Origin: a virus
Virus record (IMG/VR): IMGVR_UViG_3300031951_000022
Location: 62,001 to 126,000 of that record
Strand: one strand, 5' to 3'
DNA: 64,000 nucleotides
Part shown: in pieces, positions 32,601 to 43,700 of the stretch
Position numbering within the stretch: position 1 is the stretch's first letter
Layout of the letters: each line of letters starts with the position of its first letter
The notes under the pieces: model-generated
Told to the model about the DNA's origin: nothing
Database searches by the model: none
Seen by the model: the letters and a program-made list of their open reading frames with translations, nothing else
Position numbers and translations under genes: made by a program

Positions 32601-35504
32601 TTGACCATGTTTGGTCAAAAGGTTACCAAGCTAGATGTTGGTATACCTCGCACTGGTAGTGGCACAGCTAGAGCCGGCGGGTCTAGTGCTGGCAGAAGAA
32701 ATTTCGACAATCAAGGAGCCGGTGTTCCGCAAAACAGAGACATTGGCACCGCTGGATTATTGGCTTTGACTGCTGGAGGCGCCGCGGTTGAAGGTTTATC
32801 TAGTGGTATTGGTGGCTCAACCGGAGAAGTTATTAGTGCTGTAGGTAACGACGTTTTAAATTATTCTGCTATTGGAGCAACTATAGGATCTATGGTTCCC
32901 GTGGTGGGAACGGCAGCAGGAGCGGCAGCAGGAGCATTAGTTGGTTTAACTACAGGCTTATTTAAGTCTACAAAAGCAGTAAATGAATTCAATCTAGAGC
33001 TTGCTACAAATAAAAAGAACGCAGCCGCAGACGCATCAGATGCTAGTATTGCAAAGTTTGCTAAAACCGGATCACAATTAGACAAGGGTAATGCTTTATT
33101 GGACTTTAGTAAAACGATGAAAGCCGAACAAGAATTGGCTACCCAAAAGGGTGGTCTTAGAAAGATGACCACACAAGAGAACGTACAAGTGCAACAAAGA
33201 GGTGCTGAGCAAGCTATAGCTATACTTTCAGCAGAAATGTTGAATACGGGCCAAACGCTGGAACAAGTACAAAAGGCTATGGATCCAGCTTTGTTTGATA
33301 GTTTAAGTATAGAAATAGCCGAAGCTCAGTATGATTATATTGAAGCACAAAAAAGAATCAATCAAGAGTTTCAAGACGCAGAAGGAAACGAAGCTAAACA
33401 AAGAGATATTAAAAAACAAGGACTAATAGAACTTAAAAAAATTAGAGATAAAAATGTACAACTGCTCTTAGCAACTGCCGACGCAGAAGTTAAAACTAGA
33501 GAGAATGCTAAAAAACAAGCTGAAGTTAGAAAAGTAGTTGAATCTTTATTAGATAAATATCGTAAGATATCTGCAAGCCTTGAAAGATTTGGAGATGAGA
33601 TAGAAGCTATCAAGGAAAGCGCAGCTAACTCAGTTAAAGGTTTTCAGGGACAAGCAGAATTCAATAATGTTGACAGATCTAATGAGAAGACTCTTGGTAA
33701 TCTTAGTGCATATTCTATGGCAGAGGTTGCAAAGGTTGCCAACCAAGTTGGTAATTTAGCTGGAGGTCAAACAGGACAAGAATTAAGCAATAATATACAG
33801 TCAGCAAAAGTAGCTCAAGATATTTTGCCTGGAATTTTACGAAATACTATGGCAAAAGATTCTCAAGGGGTTGTGGATGAGTTAAAAGCGGCTTTTGCTA
33901 AGGAAAAGATTCCGTTCCCTGACTTTTTAGCTAAAGATATTACCTCTGTATTAGGAGATGAAAGTGTTAGCCGTCAAGGAAAAAGCTTTAGTGAACTAGC
34001 CGACGACCCATCTTTACTTAATAATCTAAGCAAAGCAATGGGCGTCTCATTAGAAACTGCTACCTTATACTTGAAAAAATATAATGATGCCCTACAAGCT
34101 GCTCTTACAGAGATTAGTAATAGTTATGCTAAATCTATGGCAGAGGCGGCAGAATGGCAATCTAAAGCATCAGATATTAGAGCCAGATCTCGCATTGAAT
34201 TAGACCAAGCACTAGGAAAAAATATTAGTTTGGAAAGAATGAATGAGCCATTTGATCAGAGAATCAGAGGATTAACGGGAGATGTGGTTTTCGGAGGCAG
34301 CACCAATCCAGCAGAAATTGCGAGAGGTATGAGAGACTCTATAGCTGCAAAACCAGGAGAAGAAAAAAAACTACAAGACTTATTAGCAAAAGACCTAGCT
34401 ATTGACCCCAACAACGAAGCAGCTAAAAAAGCATCCACAGCAGCTATTGTTAATCAAACGAAAGCTTTGGCTAATCAAAATAATGGTATTAATAATGCTC
34501 GTAAAGCACTAGAAGAATTAGCTAATGATAGCAGCGCAGCGGCTAATGCGTTAACAAAAATTCAAGAAGTCCAGAGAGTGTCTCAAGGAGCTACAAACTT
34601 TGCTCGCAAAGCACTAACAAGTGATAATGAGCAACTAGCAGAAATGAATGACGCATTAACCGCATATACTAAGATTGTATCTGGACAAGCTACCAAAGAC
34701 GAACTGAATTCTTTACCTTTTAGACAGCAAGGTTTTGAAGGTATGGATATGATTAAGGATTTAGTTCCAGAAAGCATGGGTAGGCGCATTGAAGCTCAAA
34801 TGACCAGACAAATGATCGAAGCTATGCCAAATGGACAAGAGCTTCTTAATAAGCCTATGGCTCTTCGTCCAGACGGAGAAAAAATTACTTTAGGTGGAGC
34901 GCTAGATAATGCCGCATCTGGTATAGATCCAGTACAACAAAAATATATTGACGCATATACAGAAGCAACATCTAGACAAGCAGAAGCAGCAGATGAACTA
35001 GGTAAATCGGCAGTCTCTGTTGCTCAAGTTTTTGAAGGTAAGATGGTAGAGATTCTAAATAGAATTGGACAAACAATGGGCGTAAAAGACGGAGTTCCGG
35101 CTATACCACAAGCTGGCGGTGCCGCCGGAGCACCTATTCCTTTTGGCGCCCTCCCAGCAGCAGCACCCAATAATGGTGGACAGGTCGCAAATAATGGTAA
35201 TGCAGTAGCTAATATACCCGGTTTCGGCCCCATCACAGTAGATGATGCCGCTAAACAATTTGCTCAAAGTATTAGCTCTGGATTTGAGGCATTTGGTACT
35301 TATGTACAAGCCCTGTCCGGTATTAAGTTGCCAGAAAAAATTGAACTATCTGGTAATCATGTTGTAGACGTTAGAATCACCGGAGCGGCTGCTTTTGATG
35401 CTCTAAAGAAAGATTTTACAAATATGATTTCTGTAGAAGTTAGTAAGGCTATGAATCAGATATGGAATCAAACTGGCGGTGGAATAGGAAGCGCCCCAAA
35501 ATAG
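29628..35504 (+). CDS. Tail tape measure protein
   Basis: A 1958-residue protein, the largest here. The N-terminal 200 residues are helical with Gly-rich linkers. Residues about 520-560 (ATGGLVPGSGNRDTVPAMLT, then PGEFVIRKKA) and about 885-925 (SGEDTVPAMLTPGEFIINKK) are two copies of the typical tape-measure motif. Long coiled coils follow. Tape measures set tail length at about 1.5 angstrom per residue, so a tail near 290 nm is expected. No lytic transglycosylase or peptidase domain was recognised. AGAAGAGCTTAAAC precedes the ATG. Confidence 0.95.
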   Translation: MAQGFNLTAEINLRGPSNIRTVVADIRRQLGSIDVNINPRLDQNAARNITSLNNSLTRLNSTLSATRTSATDAARAIRDLTQAANGLGNRSIQQNINNAAAACQNLGRSAGGAGGDIGGASTRIEEFGRQSALAVRRFAAFSLVTGTIYALTGAISRGIDAFIDFDKEFVRLQQVTGESAKGLKGLANAITSLSTSLGVNSAELTTVAVTLAQAGLSATDTKRALDALAKSSLAPSFDDINETVEGSIALMRQFGIGANDLEKALGSINAVSAKFAVEASDIITAIQRTGGVFATASRGVSEGTDALNEFIAVFTSVRQTTRESAETIATGLRTVFTRIQRGQTIDALKEFGIELTDLEDKFVGPFEAIRRLSEGLSTLDPRDVRFSQIVEELGGFRQIGKVIPLIQQFAVAQQALKTAQTGQDSLAADAATAQLSLANQIAKVREEFTALIRSIGESESFRSFVSLALQLASALIQVADAAKGVLPALTAIAAIRGASFLTQFVTGFGGGIGGGRGGRGPRRFATGGLVPGSGNRDTVPAMLTPGEFVIRKKAVEQIGTDNLLNMNKGGRVISPAATESKMPQLFMERGGDVSNEIRQQLDTGRKSQGFSGQTAAKGLGKITSLSEQIALSPDLNDVYGGAFLSPEGSVRDLKGSLDKNIISSIVKGTDAYKVLSRASAQTPEGKLVLGELKNIEKAAQAKGDFSLVAESLAKSKSEKIENTILGKVYDAVEDGSKELSSATRISTGGASEATRILKQSNIDNVIGNIYEAIISNAGSPYNEKDRDSSNEAFDFPSGLGSVASNFGSGRLAKIITDAKTRFTSGNISSFLNKVKNFESKKLSKEVEAILDRPDILSGFSTRELADKRASSARSEVKRLVDTRIQRRASGGSISGEDTVPAMLTPGEFIINKKAAKRIGSSSLHNLNRADRIGYNKGGAVGHIQHFASGGGVQKFFAGGAVAGVRMLFTSMPRIIQGFQRLSTSVQTSSKGLTMFGQKVTKLDVGIPRTGSGTARAGGSSAGRRNFDNQGAGVPQNRDIGTAGLLALTAGGAAVEGLSSGIGGSTGEVISAVGNDVLNYSAIGATIGSMVPVVGTAAGAAAGALVGLTTGLFKSTKAVNEFNLELATNKKNAAADASDASIAKFAKTGSQLDKGNALLDFSKTMKAEQELATQKGGLRKMTTQENVQVQQRGAEQAIAILSAEMLNTGQTLEQVQKAMDPALFDSLSIEIAEAQYDYIEAQKRINQEFQDAEGNEAKQRDIKKQGLIELKKIRDKNVQLLLATADAEVKTRENAKKQAEVRKVVESLLDKYRKISASLERFGDEIEAIKESAANSVKGFQGQAEFNNVDRSNEKTLGNLSAYSMAEVAKVANQVGNLAGGQTGQELSNNIQSAKVAQDILPGILRNTMAKDSQGVVDELKAAFAKEKIPFPDFLAKDITSVLGDESVSRQGKSFSELADDPSLLNNLSKAMGVSLETATLYLKKYNDALQAALTEISNSYAKSMAEAAEWQSKASDIRARSRIELDQALGKNISLERMNEPFDQRIRGLTGDVVFGGSTNPAEIARGMRDSIAAKPGEEKKLQDLLAKDLAIDPNNEAAKKASTAAIVNQTKALANQNNGINNARKALEELANDSSAAANALTKIQEVQRVSQGATNFARKALTSDNEQLAEMNDALTAYTKIVSGQATKDELNSLPFRQQGFEGMDMIKDLVPESMGRRIEAQMTRQMIEAMPNGQELLNKPMALRPDGEKITLGGALDNAASGIDPVQQKYIDAYTEATSRQAEAADELGKSAVSVAQVFEGKMVEILNRIGQTMGVKDGVPAIPQAGGAAGAPIPFGALPAAAPNNGGQVANNGNAVANIPGFGPITVDDAAKQFAQSISSGFEAFGTYVQALSGIKLPEKIELSGNHVVDVRITGAAAFDALKKDFTNMISVEVSKAMNQIWNQTGGGIGSAPK

Positions 35505-35516
35505 GATAGATAACAC

Positions 35517-37253
35517 ATGAATAATATTTCTGTTTATTATTGTAAAGCTAGCGAATCTCCTGGATCATCACATAGATTATCGCCGGCCCCAACCATATCT
35601 ATTAGTCCAGAAATTTACTATGCAAATGATAATGTAATTGGCTATACTTATGCTATTACTCTTAATGGCTATGCTAATGCTCTGAGATTAGATCTGGATC
35701 CAGGGTCTACTGATTTTGGCTTAGAGCCAACCGTTGAACATATAGGACATATTAGAGAAGTATTCAATACTAATGGTGGTACTTTATATATTAAGGATGG
35801 ATCTAGAAACATTATTGTGGCTAAAGGTGCCACTATTAAAAATATTCAATTTGATACATCTGAGAATAGATGGGTAAATTATGCCCCATATACTGTAGAA
35901 GTTGAGTTTAATGAAGTTGATTTTATCGGTTGTTCTAATAACTCAGCTGTTGCCTGTAATAGTAGTTTTTTTCATTCTCCTCACCAAAGCGCGACTGTTA
36001 CAGCAGATAATTTGGTAGATATCAAAAAACATAAAATTAAAGAGTTTAGTGATAAATGGTCATTTACTGTAGAAAATGAAATTTACGATAATTATAATGG
36101 ATTTTTAAATTCTTTTTTTAATGTGTCTTATACAATATCAGCAACAGGCAAAAATTATTATGTTGGTGATAACTTGGTACCAGCTTGGCATCAAGCTAAA
36201 TTATTTGTACAAGAAAGATTACAAAAACAAGTTTTAGGACTATTGAATGGCGTTTTACAAATTACCCCTCTTAATATAGATGCTTGTGCAGCTTCGGGAG
36301 ATATTTCTAGTTTACACAACGTAGATACTTCTGCCCCAAGAGCTGGAGGATTATTGCAAAATCTCAACACTTTGAGAGATGGTGTTACTAGAACATTTGA
36401 TATTTATAACGAACAAATTTCTTGTGATACTTCGGAAGCGGAGGGCACATTTAGTGTAACCTATAATGCCTTAGTTAAGCGTAGCGATCCCGCTTTGAGT
36501 CCTTCGGCAAATGCCGCTATTTTCACTTATAATAAAAATATTACAGTAACTGATGATGATGGATTAAATGCTACTATTAATCTACAAGGCACAGTACAAG
36601 GACTAGTTAGAGGAGGATTTATATATTATAATAATGACTATGTATTACCATCTACTGGAACAATAGTTATAAATGTCGATAGCGCAGAAACTAAATATAG
36701 TAATGCTGTGGCTTATTTTAATGCCAAGATAGGTACAGCAACTGATTTGTTACAATCATTTAAAGCTTCGCTCAATATTACCAAAAGACAACTATTGCTC
36801 AAGGGTCCAGACGGATATCCTTCGCCATCTTCTTTTATTTTGGAACATAGCTATCATGATGGCTCTATTGGCATTACCGCTGTTTATGATAAGTCTCAAA
36901 CAGAAAATGCTGACAGAGGATACTATACATTATCCATAGTAAGAAATGATCCTGTAGAACTTATACAAGAGTTTGTTATTCCTGGCAGAATACAAGGACC
37001 ATTAATTCAAAGACTTAATGCTTTAACATCTAAAACAATAGCTATTAATATTGAAGGGGCCGATAGGTCGAACAAAATTTGTAACACGATAAACAACCTA
37101 GATCTATGCAGTCTTTACCCAGCTTTTAATATTCCTAATTATACTCAACTATTACAAGACAATGATATGTGGATCAAAACTAAAGAAGACTATACAATGA
37201 ATATTGTAGATGGTTCGTTTAGTATTGCTCTGGAATATACTTCTAAAGGATAA
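35517..37253 (+). CDS. Baseplate or tail-tip protein, paralogue 1
   Basis: A 578-residue protein. Opening (SPAPTISISPEIYYANDNVI) and later segments (NEQISCDTSEAEGTFSVTYN) match those of the next gene, so the two are paralogues. The pattern is beta-rich with helices near residue 240 (AWHQAKLFVQERLQKQVLGL). Position after the tape measure fits the distal tail or baseplate proteins. Confidence 0.75.
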   Translation: MNNISVYYCKASESPGSSHRLSPAPTISISPEIYYANDNVIGYTYAITLNGYANALRLDLDPGSTDFGLEPTVEHIGHIREVFNTNGGTLYIKDGSRNIIVAKGATIKNIQFDTSENRWVNYAPYTVEVEFNEVDFIGCSNNSAVACNSSFFHSPHQSATVTADNLVDIKKHKIKEFSDKWSFTVENEIYDNYNGFLNSFFNVSYTISATGKNYYVGDNLVPAWHQAKLFVQERLQKQVLGLLNGVLQITPLNIDACAASGDISSLHNVDTSAPRAGGLLQNLNTLRDGVTRTFDIYNEQISCDTSEAEGTFSVTYNALVKRSDPALSPSANAAIFTYNKNITVTDDDGLNATINLQGTVQGLVRGGFIYYNNDYVLPSTGTIVINVDSAETKYSNAVAYFNAKIGTATDLLQSFKASLNITKRQLLLKGPDGYPSPSSFILEHSYHDGSIGITAVYDKSQTENADRGYYTLSIVRNDPVELIQEFVIPGRIQGPLIQRLNALTSKTIAINIEGADRSNKICNTINNLDLCSLYPAFNIPNYTQLLQDNDMWIKTKEDYTMNIVDGSFSIALEYTSKG

Positions 37254-37257
37254 ACTT

Positions 37258-39093
37258 ATGTCTACATATAGCCCAGATGTAAAAATTTATTACGGACCCA
37301 AAGATGCTGATCATAGATTAATTCCGGCCCCAGATGTAGCTATTTCTCTGGAATTAGATTATAGTAATGATACGGTTATTGGTTATAAATATATTATTAC
37401 TTTAACTGGAATTGCTAGTGGATTAGATTTAAGAAATGTAGCCTATGGAGGTAATATACCAGAACCTTCAAGCTATGGGATAGGAGCCATAACAAATCAG
37501 ATTCATATCTTGCGTAAAATTCTTAGTCAAAATGGAAATATTTTACATATTGTTCATGGAGATACTGAAGACCATATCCTTAAAGCCAAGGGTGGTATTT
37601 TAAGATCTTTACGCTTTGATGAGTCCTCTAATAATTGGACCCATTTTGCTAATTATACTGCCACCATAGAGTTTACGTCTCTAGATCTACTAAACTATAC
37701 TGAAGACTGCTCTTCATTATTTTTGGATGGGGCGACTTATTCTGCTAATGATACCGGTATCACTAATATTGCTACATATAAAATTAAGAGCTTTACAGAT
37801 AGCTGGAAGCTTTCATTTGACGAAACAGAAGCATTTAATCGTGTTAAAAATATAGATACAGGTTATAATCTTAACATTAACAATAGTAGCTTTAACATAG
37901 AGTACTCCATCTCTGCTACAGGTAAGCATAATCATGTTTATACTGATGAGGAAACCGGGGAATCTAAATTATTGCCAGCTTGGGAACAGGCTAAGAACTT
38001 TGTGCAGTACAGATTATACTATCAAGTTATTAATCTTCTGAATGGCGTTCTTAAACTCTATGATAATGCCTGTACAAGCACAGATACTCTTTCGACTGTA
38101 AATATTCCGGGCACAACAGCGGCTGGATTATATTCTGGTTTGAATGATTTAGACTATAATATATTTAATGAACAAATTTCTTGTGAAAGCTCAGAATCAG
38201 ACGGCACCTTTTCTGCTACATATTCAGCGGTTGTGAAAAGTAAATTTGGTAATTTAAATTGGAGTAGCGTTAATACAAAACATACTGTAAATAAAACTGT
38301 TACTCGTACAAGCTCTCAAGAAGATCCAAATAATGTATCAATATCAGTTAATGGCTCTATAGAGGGTTTGATTCCTGGGGGTTTAATTAGGGCTCCTAAG
38401 CCACTCGCATTGCCTGATGGCGGAGCTTTTTTAATATTTAATGGCTCTACTCTCTCAAAGTATACGTATGCTAAACTTTTATTAGATCAAATTTATAGTG
38501 ATAATGATTATAATGGTGGTATTGGAGATACTGGAAAAAGAGACTTAAGACCATTTTTTAAAAATGCTTTAGGAATAGTATTACCAGCACTAAATGAAAA
38601 CTGCACTATAGACCCAGGAGTTCCAGAACCAGCAGATCCTCCGCATCCAGTATCATTTAACTTGACACATGACTATAATAGTGGTATTATTACATATGAT
38701 GTTGAATATAATAGTAACAATCTCGGAGGTCGTAAGTATAGAGACGTTTCTATTCAGATTACTAATCCTAACAAGGTGATAGCTGTATTCAGCATACCTA
38801 ATAGCTTGGCTTGTGCCAGAACACAAGAGTTGGGAACATATACGGCTAAAACAGTTAGTGTGACTGTACAAGGAAGAGACTATAGTGAAATGGGTCAACC
38901 CACAGAACTTAACTTAGTAAATGAATGGATGTCTGGTGGGTGGTGTATAGATGAAGCATACCTACCTATCGCCTTACCAATGTTAAATAATGCGATATTG
39001 ACCCAAAAACAATATACAAAAGACCCAATCACAGGAGCATTTACAGTTAATTTGACGTATATTTGCGATAATCCAGGATGTTATATAGCTTAG
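37258..39093 (+). CDS. Baseplate or tail-tip protein, paralogue 2
   Basis: A 611-residue paralogue of the previous gene (IPAPDVAISLELDYSNDTVI, NEQISCESSESDGTFSATYS). Both contain the AWEQAKNFVQYRLYYQVINL helix. The pair may form a hetero-oligomeric ring at the tail tip. AAAGGATAAACTT precedes the ATG at 37258. Confidence 0.75.
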   Translation: MSTYSPDVKIYYGPKDADHRLIPAPDVAISLELDYSNDTVIGYKYIITLTGIASGLDLRNVAYGGNIPEPSSYGIGAITNQIHILRKILSQNGNILHIVHGDTEDHILKAKGGILRSLRFDESSNNWTHFANYTATIEFTSLDLLNYTEDCSSLFLDGATYSANDTGITNIATYKIKSFTDSWKLSFDETEAFNRVKNIDTGYNLNINNSSFNIEYSISATGKHNHVYTDEETGESKLLPAWEQAKNFVQYRLYYQVINLLNGVLKLYDNACTSTDTLSTVNIPGTTAAGLYSGLNDLDYNIFNEQISCESSESDGTFSATYSAVVKSKFGNLNWSSVNTKHTVNKTVTRTSSQEDPNNVSISVNGSIEGLIPGGLIRAPKPLALPDGGAFLIFNGSTLSKYTYAKLLLDQIYSDNDYNGGIGDTGKRDLRPFFKNALGIVLPALNENCTIDPGVPEPADPPHPVSFNLTHDYNSGIITYDVEYNSNNLGGRKYRDVSIQITNPNKVIAVFSIPNSLACARTQELGTYTAKTVSVTVQGRDYSEMGQPTELNLVNEWMSGGWCIDEAYLPIALPMLNNAILTQKQYTKDPITGAFTVNLTYICDNPGCYIA

Positions 39094-39100
39094 GACTATT

Positions 39101-40723
39101 ATGAGTGATATTATTACACAACCAATTAAGTTTTTAGGGGCCACAGTATTATCTTTTAATGCTACTTTAGGCTTCGGTTCTACCCAAGAAACAACTATTA
39201 ATGTTGATTTAGTGGAAGATTGTGCAAACGGAGATTTATTTTATCCTAATAATGGATTAATTTTTGTTGGAGGTCCAGTATACTTTAGTGCTGGCGCTTT
39301 TAATTTTGGTGGTATTCTGACTAATTGGACAGTATCTCAGGGTGGAGGTGGGAAAACGTTTAATGTTAGGGCTGTAGACCCAAGGTCTCTTTTGGAAAAT
39401 TCTGTAGTTATTATTGATACATATTTAGGTCCGCCAACTCAAGGAATAAATTATTTTAATGTATATGCTGGTTACGAATCTCCTGTTTTAAATGGCAACT
39501 GTCAATTTTTTGGTAGTTCTCTGGGTAATGAAAGAGGTATGCCATATCAGGCTATAATTAGTAAACTTCAACAGATGAACCCAACTATATACTCACCTAC
39601 TGGTTATGCTTTTACTGTTAATTTTAGTTCTTTCCCAACAGGCTTACCAGAATACTATAGAGTTCCAGGACCACAAATCACCCTACTGCAACTTCTTCAA
39701 GACGTTTGTGACATTCTAGGATATGATTTTTATGTAGACTTATTGCCGGGAGGCATTATTAGTGTTGGATTGGTTAATCTTAGACAGCAACCCACTAGTT
39801 TCAACAGCATAATTTCCGCATACAATGGAATTGCCACGGATCTTTCATATGGTCAAGAGTTGAGAAATGAAAAAACCAGAACAGTATTGTTTGGTGAAAA
39901 ACAACATTATTTAGCTCCTATAGATAAATTTAATTTCTTTTTTGGAGAAGATCTAATTAATAATGAAATGGTTCCCGTTATTCCATTTAGAGAAGATTCT
40001 TGTGGCTTTTGGATCAATAAAAAAGTGGATTCATTAAACGCAGCTCTTACTAGGCCACTACCAACTAATGGCCCCTATGAAATTTCAGAACTAGATATTC
40101 GTGCTGCACTATCGTCTTATAAGCTATGGAAAAATAGAGTTTTAACAGCTACTATCCCAGGATCTTTTAATGAGGCTATAAGAGCCAACTGGCCAGAGGC
40201 GGCAGAAGACCTACGGGCGGCTGGTCAAGTATTAGCTAATGGTGGAGACGCGATTAAGGCAACAGAAAATCCTCAGCGAGGATTTGTTGATCAAATGCAA
40301 AATGCTCGTAAACCAGCAGCTAAAAGTAATAAGCCAGAATTTTTAAATGATCTAGAAAAAGTATTTAATTTTGTGAAAAATCTTGGTAGTACATATTATG
40401 GCAAACAATTTTTTGTACCTTTAAACCAAAGAATTTGTTATTATAGAGGAGATGATTTTCAAGAAATTATTTTCTCAGACGTTCCAACCAACGATGGAGG
40501 CTGGGTAGAAGAAGGAGTTCCAGTGTTGGGGTTAGCAGATCCCGAATTGTCTGCTTTTAGAGAAGAAGATAATAGGGTAGGATGTTTTGCAGTTTTTGCT
40601 TTCAATGCCGCAGAAGCACCCATACCAGAAACCTCAGAAGAAGATACTAGTACTGGACCCGTATCTATCCCTGATGATTCTGTGTTTAATGATGGCAGTA
40701 TTCCCCCAGAGCTTCCCTCTTAG
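39101..40723 (+). CDS. Baseplate hub-like protein
   Basis: A 540-residue protein. The first 200 residues follow the gp27-like hub pattern (strands with a central ring-forming segment), then VCDILGYDFYVDLLPGGIIS. The C-terminal 150 residues are acidic and flexible. It follows the tail-tip pair and precedes the Ser-rich protein. Hub proteins connect tail tube to tip and hold host-wall enzymes; none is fused here. Confidence 0.65.
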   Translation: MSDIITQPIKFLGATVLSFNATLGFGSTQETTINVDLVEDCANGDLFYPNNGLIFVGGPVYFSAGAFNFGGILTNWTVSQGGGGKTFNVRAVDPRSLLENSVVIIDTYLGPPTQGINYFNVYAGYESPVLNGNCQFFGSSLGNERGMPYQAIISKLQQMNPTIYSPTGYAFTVNFSSFPTGLPEYYRVPGPQITLLQLLQDVCDILGYDFYVDLLPGGIISVGLVNLRQQPTSFNSIISAYNGIATDLSYGQELRNEKTRTVLFGEKQHYLAPIDKFNFFFGEDLINNEMVPVIPFREDSCGFWINKKVDSLNAALTRPLPTNGPYEISELDIRAALSSYKLWKNRVLTATIPGSFNEAIRANWPEAAEDLRAAGQVLANGGDAIKATENPQRGFVDQMQNARKPAAKSNKPEFLNDLEKVFNFVKNLGSTYYGKQFFVPLNQRICYYRGDDFQEIIFSDVPTNDGGWVEEGVPVLGLADPELSAFREEDNRVGCFAVFAFNAAEAPIPETSEEDTSTGPVSIPDDSVFNDGSIPPELPS

Positions 40724-40744
40724 TTTTAAATAAGGACTATATTT

Positions 40745-43700
40745 ATGGCTGGAATTAACTGCGGCAAATTAGATATAACTAATATTAATGATGATGATGT
40801 TATTGCCATTAATAATAAGGCATGGGTTAGGGGCGATGTAGACGAAAAGGTTTATATATGGGACAATAAAGCTTGTGTTGTTATTAAATTTAATGATGCT
40901 TGTACAGCTACTATATGTAATGATCAAACAGACGTAAATAAGACATTGATGTTGTTGTCTAGTGCTATTGAAGTATCAAAAGAATCTGGAGATGGAGAGT
41001 CAAGCCCTTCTCCGCCAAACGTAGACGAAGACAGTGCTAATGAAGAAAGAGAAGCTAAGTCTATTTGTGGAGTTGAATTAGACAAACTAAAAGAAGCCCA
41101 AAAAGCTTTAGATTCATCTAGTATTAACGACAGAGGATATCAGGGTGCTGCCGTTATGCCGATTGGTGCTGTGGTGCCTATGAGATCCAATGTTCGCACC
41201 TACGGACCATATGCGTCTGCTAATTTCGGCAGCAGCGCCGGTGGAGTAAATGTAGAGGTTAATACCGAACTATGCCCTTGGGTTTTCGGTTCTATAACAG
41301 CCATGCATGCTGCTGGCTCTTCTTTAGTATCTAATGCGGATGTTGGTCTAACCAGAGCTGAGACAGGATCTATAACCATACAAGGACTACCCGATCTCAT
41401 AGGTCTAGGCGCTACTGTTGTTAGTGGAGGACCAAATCTTACAGGATTAAATGTTAGTTTTGGCTCATCTGGTATTACGACTAATTATGAGTTTAGAACA
41501 TATACTCCTAAATTTGGTGGATTAAATAGGCATTATTTAGAAAAATTCAAGAGCATTGCTAAAAATAGAGTAGAACAACTAAGATTTTTGCGCAACAATC
41601 AAATTTTACAAAATAAAATTCGTAGAAAACTTAAAAATATAGATCGCAACAATAATAAAGCTGGCGGAATATTAGACAAAGACGAAGGATCTAAAAATTC
41701 GCTACAACGAGTCTTAATGGGAGAAATATATAATTGGCAAAATGATGACGGAAGTATAAGTCAAAGAACTGTAGTAGGAACAAACGGCCTAGCTAAAAGT
41801 GTAGCAGAAATGATGTATGACTATGAGAAAAAAGCATACGTTAGTCTAGACGCCCTTTTCGGTCCTGTATCATTATATGGCGACGGTCAATTGCCCAGAT
41901 ATGCTAATCCAAATCCTCTGGAACACAAAAAGTCTAGCATAGGCGCCCAACCACCATTTGCTAAATATGGTCAATGTTATGGCTCATTGAATTTAGATCA
42001 ATATAATATAGACTTAACACAACAATATTTAAATCCTCTAACTAATAATTTTGGAGATAATGATCATCACCATACTGGTCCTGGTGCCGGCCACGTTATA
42101 GATGTGGTTGGTAGAAATAGCGAAGTGCCAGACAATGGCGTTATCACCAATATGTATTCTCCAGACGATTCTAGCAGATACTCCAACGATTATCGCTTTT
42201 TAGCCATGAGAGGACCATTAGTTTTACATAGTTGGGGATATGACTTAGATGGTAAACCAATACCCAATGCTGCTGATGATGAAAATGCTACGAAGGCAGG
42301 AACATTCAAGACAGATCTCTTAAAAGATCAATTTTTGAAAGATTGGCTCAAGAAGCCCGCAACATGGCCAGCTGCTCCTGTTGACCTTAGATTTGATAGA
42401 GAAAGAGGATTATGGGTTAGTCCACAGCCATACAAAATTGTGGTAGCAAAAATAGTTACTAAAATTAATCCGTTTCAAGAAGGTCGTGGGGTGTTGATTA
42501 ATTATGGTAAAAAACTATTTGATCAAACTGGCGCAGAAATTCGTGCAGATGGTGAAGGAGAGTGTGAGAATACAGAAAAACAAGAAGAATGGGTATTAGT
42601 TAATCTAACTGATTGTCAAGAGCCAAAATATTGGTGCTGTACAAATGGACAAGACGAATACTCTAACTTACTATATAAGTGTGTTAGAGAGGATGACTAT
42701 AATTTTTGTGGTGCTGCTAATTCTGTTAGTGGTCCATATGATACTCCTAGCTGTGATGGTGGGTGTGATGGTGGAGAAAATTATTATTGTTGTACTAATG
42801 GCACAGACGAAGAAGGCAATCCTTTATATAGATGTTTAAGAGATAATGATCCTGCATTTTGTGGTGTGGATAATGCTGTTGGCGGACCATATTTTGATGA
42901 CCCCAACTGTGATGCTGGTTGCGGACCACAAGGCAGTTCTTCCTCTTCTTCCTCTTCTTCCTCTTCTTCTAGTATAGACCTATGCAATCCTCCATGCGCT
43001 CAAACGATTACAGTATTAACTAGTATTTCTTTGAGTTCTGGTGGATTAGTTGCCGGAACTGCCTCAGTTAGAGTTTTAGATTATACTCCTACCGCGCCTA
43101 TTCTTATTGCGGCTACCGCTTGCTCTGGAACAGGAAGTAGTAGTAGCAGTAGTAGTTCTATGTTTAGCGGATATTATTGTTGTACTAACGGTACAGATGA
43201 GCTTGGTAATCTTTTATATGAATGTATAGCCGATAATGATCGAGCATTTTGTGGTATTGCAAATGCTGTTAGTGGCCCATATGAGGATCCGGCGTGCGGA
43301 GGTTGTGGCGTCGAGAGCAGTAGTAGCAGCAGTAGTAGTAGTAATCCCTGGTATTGTGTATCAGACAATGGAAGTGTATGCTTTTGTAAGGATGATGGTG
43401 GTCAACGACCAGAAGATCCACTATATGAGTTAGAATCAGAATGTATTGCTGTCTGTTGTGAATCTAGCAGTAGCAGTAGTAGTAGTAGTAGTCTTCCTTC
43501 TAGTAGTTCTAGTAGTATTAGTAGTAGTTCTAGTAGTGGTCCCGAGCCGACACCTCCAGACGGAGATACTCAGCAGCCAATGATTAAGCTTGTTGATCGT
43601 ATTGGTAAAGGACATAATGCTGGCGAATTAGTTTATGCTTACTTTGATGCGGAAAATAATGTATATATTGTCTTACAAAGACATAAAGAGCTTAATACTG

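Noticed and set aside
23474-40723. Contractile tail sheath
   Set aside because: Every gene between connectors and hub was read and none looks like a sheath, so a myovirus is not supported.
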